A stretch of 64,000 bases of DNA from Gammaproteobacteria bacterium (GTDB lineage: Bacteria; Pseudomonadota; Gammaproteobacteria; Pseudomonadales; Azotimanducaceae), in contig JAPOXV010000004.1 of the NCBI GenBank assembly GCA_026706935.1, forward strand, positions 62,001-126,000, read 5' to 3'. The notes below the pieces were generated by a model, which ran no database searches, had not been told where the DNA came from, and saw only the letters and a program-made list of their open reading frames with translations. Positions 59,216 to 64,000 of the stretch are shown here, piece by piece (position 1 is the stretch's first letter; the number at the start of each line of letters is the position of its first letter). The position numbers and the translations under genes were made by a program.

Positions 59216-59572
59216 ATGAAATTCTTCGATTCACCCGAAATGCGAGAAACGCTTCACCGTCTACTTCGGTCTCAGATGGCGTTAAAAGGGATTGACTACA
59301 ACGGGCTTTCGCGGCGTCTCGCGATGATGGGCGTGACACAAACGGCGACCAATCTAAGATCGAAAATCAATCACGGTACACTGGGAGCGCAGCTATTCAT
59401 ATTTATCCAGTTCGCGCTCGGGATTGATAAACTCGATACGGACAGTATTAGGAGTATCTATCGAGACGTTGAACGTGACCTAGATGCTTCAGCCACGGTC
59501 GAGCCCTCACATTCTAGTAAAGCTATGGTGGATGAGGCACCGTCACCTCAAATATCCGAAGTCGAGCACTAG
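59216..59572 (+). CDS. DUF6471 domain protein
   Basis: 118 residues. The first 75 match the DUF6471 pattern (LLRSQMALKGIDYNGLSRRLAMMGV, NLRSKINHGTLGAQLFI), a small helical domain that looks like a helix-turn-helix regulator; the remaining 40 are low-complexity and acidic. DNA binding is inferred from the fold-like pattern, not established. It is divergent from the SPFH gene and could regulate it. The 257 bases downstream hold nothing recognised. Confidence 0.8.
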   Translation: MKFFDSPEMRETLHRLLRSQMALKGIDYNGLSRRLAMMGVTQTATNLRSKINHGTLGAQLFIFIQFALGIDKLDTDSIRSIYRDVERDLDASATVEPSHSSKAMVDEAPSPQISEVEH

Positions 59573-59829
59573 GTCTCCTGGATGCTACCTACACGCCCCG
59601 TATTGAACTTTCGGTAAAGAACTGTTTTTCTGCCCGTCCCGCTCTAGAAGCATCGAAGGTGACTAAGACTTGAGAACCCCTTAGCGTCCACTATGCGAAC
59701 TTCGGCAACAGTCTCTCAATCAAACGACCAACAAATGAGTAATGCTGTCGGTCGCTTTCTAACAAACCATATTTGCGAACGATCAAACGGAACCGAATTA
59801 CGATTGACCGTTCCTTTCTAAAGCTCAGT

Positions 59830-61041
59830 CTAGTTGTTGGCGCCCGTCGGAATCTGACTGAACGGAATCCCTTTATCGGGTCGGATATCTTGTGGCATGC
59901 CGAGAACTCTCTCAGCCAGAATATTCAACATGATCTCGTCTGAACCACCAGCAATGCGACCACCGGGCGCACCCATGTAAGCTCCTGGATACATACCGTA
60001 CTCTTCCGCAAACTCGCCTTGCACTGCACCTGACAACTCACATAGATCCATTGCGAATGACGCCATATCCTGTAATTTAGAAGCGCCGACTAACTTACCG
60101 ATGGAGTTCTCAGGTCCTGGGGTTTCTCCGCGCGACAACGCGGTTAGCGAGCGGTAGCCTGTGTATCTGAGCCCTGTTTCCTGGCAATACCAATCGGCAA
60201 GTTTCGCTCGCACGCTCGCATCTTCAATCGCCGGTTTGTCATCAATTGTCACCCGTTGTGCAAGACGATAGACCCGGCTGAACCCGACGCCACCACTACC
60301 GCCACCGATCGCTGCTCGCTCATTCATAAGCGTTGTCAGAGAGACTTGCCATCCCTGCCCTACAGCACCTAGTCGTTGTGCGTCCGGTATCCGCACATCG
60401 GTAAAGTAGACCTCGTTGAAATTCGCACCGCCACTAATCTGTTTGATTGGCTTCACTTCGATGCCAGGCGATTTCATATCAAGAAAAAAGTACGTGAGAC
60501 CGCGATGCTTCGGTACTTCTGGATCGGTCCGTACTACGATGATTCCAAAATCGCTGTAATGGGCACCCGACGTCCAGATCTTTTGACCATTAATAACCCA
60601 CTCATCACCGTCCTTTTCAGCTTTTGTACGCAAAGCAGCTAAGTCTGAGCCACCCGCCGGTTCACTGAATAGCTGGCACCAGATGTGCTCACCGGACGCG
60701 AGTTTCGGTAAATGCTCCCGCTTCTGCTCTTCGGTTGCCCATGACATGAGCGTCGGCGCAGCCATACCTTGGCCGATAGCGAATACGCCACCGGGAACGT
60801 TGAACTTGCCTTCCTCCTGACCCCAGACTACGTTCTCGATCGCGGTCGCCCCTCGACCGCCGTATTCTGTCGGCCATCGAATGCATGCCCAGCCAGCATC
60901 GTACTTTTTCTTTTGCCAAAGTTTGGCTCGACCGATTTCGTCAAGCCCCTGTAGATCATCGGCGGACGGGACATTGGCTTCTAACCATTCCCGCGCTTCT
61001 TGCCTGAATGTCGCTTCGGCTGGGGTGTCATTGAAGTCCAT
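59830..61041 (-). CDS. acyl-CoA dehydrogenase (partner A)
   Basis: 403 residues. FAD/acyl-CoA signatures: QLFSEPAGGSDLAALRTKAE, NGQKIWTSGAHYSDF, ADWYCQETGLRYTGYR and IAGGSDEIMLNILAERVLGMP at the C-terminus. It starts 9 bases after a second, smaller acyl-CoA dehydrogenase on the same strand, the pattern of heteromeric enzymes such as PimC/PimD or mycobacterial FadE pairs for unusual acyl-CoAs. Confidence 0.9.
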   Translation of the reverse strand: MDFNDTPAEATFRQEAREWLEANVPSADDLQGLDEIGRAKLWQKKKYDAGWACIRWPTEYGGRGATAIENVVWGQEEGKFNVPGGVFAIGQGMAAPTLMSWATEEQKREHLPKLASGEHIWCQLFSEPAGGSDLAALRTKAEKDGDEWVINGQKIWTSGAHYSDFGIIVVRTDPEVPKHRGLTYFFLDMKSPGIEVKPIKQISGGANFNEVYFTDVRIPDAQRLGAVGQGWQVSLTTLMNERAAIGGGSGGVGFSRVYRLAQRVTIDDKPAIEDASVRAKLADWYCQETGLRYTGYRSLTALSRGETPGPENSIGKLVGASKLQDMASFAMDLCELSGAVQGEFAEEYGMYPGAYMGAPGGRIAGGSDEIMLNILAERVLGMPQDIRPDKGIPFSQIPTGANN

Positions 61042-61050
61042 GATTTCTCC

Positions 61051-62172
61051 TTAAGCCGCGTCGGCTTGATTGCTCTGTTCGTACGCCGTGATTAGTCGAT
61101 CCTGCCACCACGATTCGCTACCAATATTGACCGACAAAAGCTTCGCGCGTCGGTAAAAAAACTGACAATCGAACTCCCACGTAAATCCCATACCACCATG
61201 GGTCTGGATGTTCTCTTTTGACGCAAAGTAGAACGATTGCGTTGCGCTCACTCGTGCTGTCGCCGCTGCTAACGCTAATTCTGCGTTGTTCTCATCCAGC
61301 GCCCACGCACCGTAGTAGCAGTTTGAGCGTGCAAGTGTGTTCTTCACGTACACGTTAGCGAGTTTGTGTTTGATAGCTTGAAACCCGGCAATCGGCCGTC
61401 CAAACGCATACCTTTCCATTGCATACGCCTTCGCTTGCTCCAAGGCAGCTTGGGAACCTCCCACTTGCTCCCAGGCGAAAAGCACCGCCGCACGATCCAA
61501 TAGTTGGTTCGTCATTCCCCAACCATTCCCCGCGGAACCCAACAGTTCTGCTTGCGTCGAATCAAACGTCAACCGAGCATGGGAGCGTGATGGATCTAAG
61601 GTCGAAACACCGTCGCGTTGTACCTCACCCAAATCCGCTAGATAAAGGCTCGCACCATCCCCACTATCGCAACTCGTAACCACGATTGCAACATCAGCTA
61701 TATCCCCGTCGGGCACAGGGTATTTCGTTCCTGTGATAGTGTCACCTGAAGCAGATGTCGTTAATGAAGCAGGTGACGGTCGACCTGCTCCTTCGCCGAA
61801 TGCGAAGGTACCGATCGCCTCGCCAGTAGCGAATCGCGGCAACCACTTCTGTTTTTGAGCGTCAGAACCGAACTGTAGGATCGCTTCGCTGGCTAAATAC
61901 ACCGACGACGAAAACGGAATCGGCGCAAGTACACGCCCAAGTTCTTCGGCAATGACTACAAGCTCGTAGTAAGAGAGTCCTAAGCCACCATGGTTTTCTG
62001 GAATTACGGTGGATAACCAACCTAATTCCGCAATGGACTGCCACAATTGTTTGTCATATGGTTCGTCGCCTTCAAGAATCGCACGAACTTTTGAAGGAGG
62101 ACAGTTATCGTTGAGGAAAGATTGCGCCTGATCACGCAATTGGTTTTGTTCGTCTGAAAACTCGAAATTCAA
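61051..62172 (-). CDS. acyl-CoA dehydrogenase (partner B)
   Basis: 373 residues, the fold of the first gene in the pair but more diverged: FAFGEGAGRPSPASLTT replaces the usual FAD-side TEPxAGSD segment, and the C-terminus ends HGGMGFTWEFDCQFFYRRAKLL. This resembles the non-FAD or half-site subunit of heteromeric acyl-CoA dehydrogenases. First gene of the pair, with 172 bases to the divergent nadE. Confidence 0.88.
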   Translation of the reverse strand: MNFEFSDEQNQLRDQAQSFLNDNCPPSKVRAILEGDEPYDKQLWQSIAELGWLSTVIPENHGGLGLSYYELVVIAEELGRVLAPIPFSSSVYLASEAILQFGSDAQKQKWLPRFATGEAIGTFAFGEGAGRPSPASLTTSASGDTITGTKYPVPDGDIADVAIVVTSCDSGDGASLYLADLGEVQRDGVSTLDPSRSHARLTFDSTQAELLGSAGNGWGMTNQLLDRAAVLFAWEQVGGSQAALEQAKAYAMERYAFGRPIAGFQAIKHKLANVYVKNTLARSNCYYGAWALDENNAELALAAATARVSATQSFYFASKENIQTHGGMGFTWEFDCQFFYRRAKLLSVNIGSESWWQDRLITAYEQSNQADAA

Positions 62173-62344
62173 TGTATTAGTGGGATCACTTCAATTTGGG
62201 ATTCAAGGGCACGATTTTAAGGAGCAGGAGGCGATGGAATCATCGCTCACGTCACGTTCCTTGCGTCGAACGTAGCAGTGAACTACTAGGTGCTTACACG
62301 CAGGGAATTTCTTTGTCTGCGTTAATCGCCATTACACTTTCTTC

Positions 62345-64000
62345 ATGAACTACGTGGATCATGGCTATTTACGAGTAGCTGCAGTCGCGCCAACTATTTC
62401 ATTAGCGAATCCGTCGCGCAATGCTGAACGAATCCTCACTAAATACCACCTACTTTCAAGCAGCGATTGCGCCGTCGTCCTCACGCCTGAACTTTCATTA
62501 ACCGGTTATTCATGTGAGGATCTGTTTCTAACTGCCGATCTTCAGCGAGATAGCGCTCAAACATTAGCCAATTTGGCACGTGAAACCGGATCTACCCTGC
62601 TTGTCGTAGGTGCACCATTGCTGTTAGTTGATGGCCGCCTAGTAAATGCTGCTTTTGTTCTAGCCCATGGACGTATTCTCGGTGCTGTGCCAAAATCCAG
62701 CAACCCAAATCATGCCGAGTTCTACGAGCAACGCTGGTTCGCCTCGGGTGTAGGAATCGATGCCGAACATGAGATCGAAGGTCTTGAATTCCGAGTTTCT
62801 CCTAAGCACTTATTTCGAGTGGGGAACACCTATTGCGCCGTGGAAGTCTGCGAAGACCTATGGATGCCGCAACCACCCTCATCACAGCATGCATTAAACG
62901 GCGCGACACTCATACTTAATCCCTCCGCAAGTCCGGAGCAAGTCGCAAAGGCAGACTACCGACGCGATCTCGTTCGCATGCAGAGCGGTGCATGCATATG
63001 CGCTTATCTGTACGCGAGTTCAACAGTTTCAGAATCGACCAAGGATGTTGTTTACGGCGGTCATCTGCTCGCCGCCGAGAACGCCGTGATGCTTGGAGAG
63101 AGCGAACTGTTTCTCAACGATAGTGAGCTAACGGTAGATATCGACTGGCATCGACTGCGCCATGAGCGTGCTGTGAGCTCAACGTTTAGAACGAGCGAAA
63201 GAAGTAACGGTTATCGAATTGCCGGAGAGTCCACGCGCCCCATCCTGAAACGCCTTCGACGAGGCGTCTCGCCACATCCCTTTGTACCGGATGACGCAGA
63301 TACGCTGCACGCTCGTGCAAATACCATCTTCAAAATCCAAACTCAGGGATTAGTCAAGCGACTGCAATCCGCGGCGACCAGCAAGATGGTCATAGGACTC
63401 TCGGGCGGACTCGACTCTACGTTGGCGCTATTAATTTGTATGGATGCTCAGCGTGAGCTTGCGTGGGATCCCGAGTCTATCGTAGCAGTCACAATGCCTG
63501 GGCCTGGCACTAGCACTCACACCAGAGAGTCAGTTGCTCTACTAACAAAAGCAGCTGGACTCGAACTAGTGGAAATCCCGATTTCCGCAGCTGTCGAATC
63601 TCACCTTTCGGATATTCAGCACTCTTCTCTTGATGACGTAACCTACGAGAACAGCCAGGCAAGAGAGCGTACACAGGTGTTGTTCGACCTCGCCAATAAG
63701 AAAAATGGAATCGTCGTAGGTACCGGTGATCTATCGGAACTCGCGCTAGGTTGGTGCACGTTTAATGCTGACCATATGTCGAGTTACAACGTCAACGTTG
63801 GCGTTCCCAAAACCCTTGTTCAGTACCTAACGCGCTGGTACGCACACCATCGGGCCTCTAGTTCTCTCCAACAAGCGCTCGAACGCGTGCTCAAGACTCC
63901 AATTTCGCCAGAGTTACTACCCACGTCAGATAACGAAATCGCACAACGTACGGAGGAGATCGTCGGTCCTTTTGAACTACACGACTTCTTCTTGTACCAC
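62345..64000 (+). CDS. nadE: glutamine-dependent NAD+ synthetase, 3' end missing
   Basis: 552 residues are visible from ATG 62345; the frame is open to the window edge, and family members of this long type have about 640-680. The N-terminal nitrilase-type glutaminase has its triad as E49 (PELSLTGY), K117 (VPKSSN) and C169 (VEVCEDLW). The synthetase domain shows the ATP loop SGGLDST starting at residue 353, then VTMPGPGTSTHT and GTGDLSELALGW. It makes NAD+ from deamido-NAD, ATP and glutamine. Divergent from the acyl-CoA dehydrogenase pair. Confidence 0.95.
   Translation, partial: MNYVDHGYLRVAAVAPTISLANPSRNAERILTKYHLLSSSDCAVVLTPELSLTGYSCEDLFLTADLQRDSAQTLANLARETGSTLLVVGAPLLLVDGRLVNAAFVLAHGRILGAVPKSSNPNHAEFYEQRWFASGVGIDAEHEIEGLEFRVSPKHLFRVGNTYCAVEVCEDLWMPQPPSSQHALNGATLILNPSASPEQVAKADYRRDLVRMQSGACICAYLYASSTVSESTKDVVYGGHLLAAENAVMLGESELFLNDSELTVDIDWHRLRHERAVSSTFRTSERSNGYRIAGESTRPILKRLRRGVSPHPFVPDDADTLHARANTIFKIQTQGLVKRLQSAATSKMVIGLSGGLDSTLALLICMDAQRELAWDPESIVAVTMPGPGTSTHTRESVALLTKAAGLELVEIPISAAVESHLSDIQHSSLDDVTYENSQARERTQVLFDLANKKNGIVVGTGDLSELALGWCTFNADHMSSYNVNVGVPKTLVQYLTRWYAHHRASSSLQQALERVLKTPISPELLPTSDNEIAQRTEEIVGPFELHDFFLYH

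Noticed and set aside
1-64000. CRISPR array, integrase/att pair or prophage
   Set aside because: No regularly spaced repeats, phage structural genes or integrase-like frames were seen; the tRNA-Phe has no repeated 3' end nearby that I could find by eye.

Overview
The window looks like chromosomal DNA of a gammaproteobacterium, probably a marine or host-associated aerobic heterotroph. The lineage call rests on an Escherichia/Pseudomonas-type complex I operon (fused nuoCD, N7-type nuoG), mpl, a DUF2333 gene, djlA, a DUF6471 gene and a remnant of the dsbD-aroQ arrangement known from Pseudomonas. The lifestyle call rests on three PhyH dioxygenases (one broken), a sulfatase with a TonB-dependent receptor, a GH4 glycosidase, Gfo/Idh/MocA and ThuA proteins and several acyl-CoA dehydrogenases. 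No ribosomal RNA, CRISPR array, prophage or intact transposase was seen.

Layout. 1-11.5 kb: the 3' end of cysQ, a DUF35/thiolase-like pair, a secreted alpha/beta hydrolase, then PhyH-GH4-ketopantoate-reductase-like genes, a large outer-membrane DUF5916 protein on the other strand, an SDR and an exported protein of unknown function. 11.5-14.3 kb: a G+C-richer island with a truncated PhyH gene, a mannonate-dehydratase-like gene and a broken SDR. It sits between the exported-protein gene and a leftover 3' end of a second copy of that gene. 14.4-17.9 kb (minus strand): a YcaQ-like protein, tRNA-Phe, thpR, aroQ and a decayed dsbD. 18-28.6 kb: DUF2333, a membrane pyrophosphatase convergent with a PPi-type phosphofructokinase, mpl, an acyl-CoA dehydrogenase, an acyltransferase and djlA. 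28.6-36.3 kb: a gene-poor stretch with a small ORF and a palindromic upstream region, a 2-hydroxyacid dehydrogenase, an acetyltransferase, and a minus-strand PhyH / sulfatase / TonB receptor set. 36.4-51 kb: all thirteen complex I genes, nuoA to nuoN, on the minus strand. 51-64 kb: small genes, an epimerase-like VOC protein, a Gfo-ThuA pair, a cupin-like protein, clpB with a sigma-32-like promoter, an nfeD/SPFH pair divergent from a DUF6471 gene, a pair of acyl-CoA dehydrogenases, and the 5' part of nadE running off the right edge.

How the genes work together. Complex I feeds the respiratory chain from NADH, some of it produced by the fatty-acid-type oxidations that the acyl-CoA dehydrogenases suggest. 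The pyrophosphatase and the PPi-type phosphofructokinase point to an energy economy in which pyrophosphate is used rather than wasted. The GH4, sulfatase, TonB receptor, Gfo/ThuA and mannonate-dehydratase-like genes fit uptake and breakdown of sulfated or uronic-acid-containing carbohydrates, though no substrate can be read from the sequence.

I did not find a clearly new defence or mobile system. The most informative irregularities are the island inside a tandem gene pair, the decayed dsbD still overlapping aroQ, the pyrophosphate pair, and several inverted repeats in front of genes.
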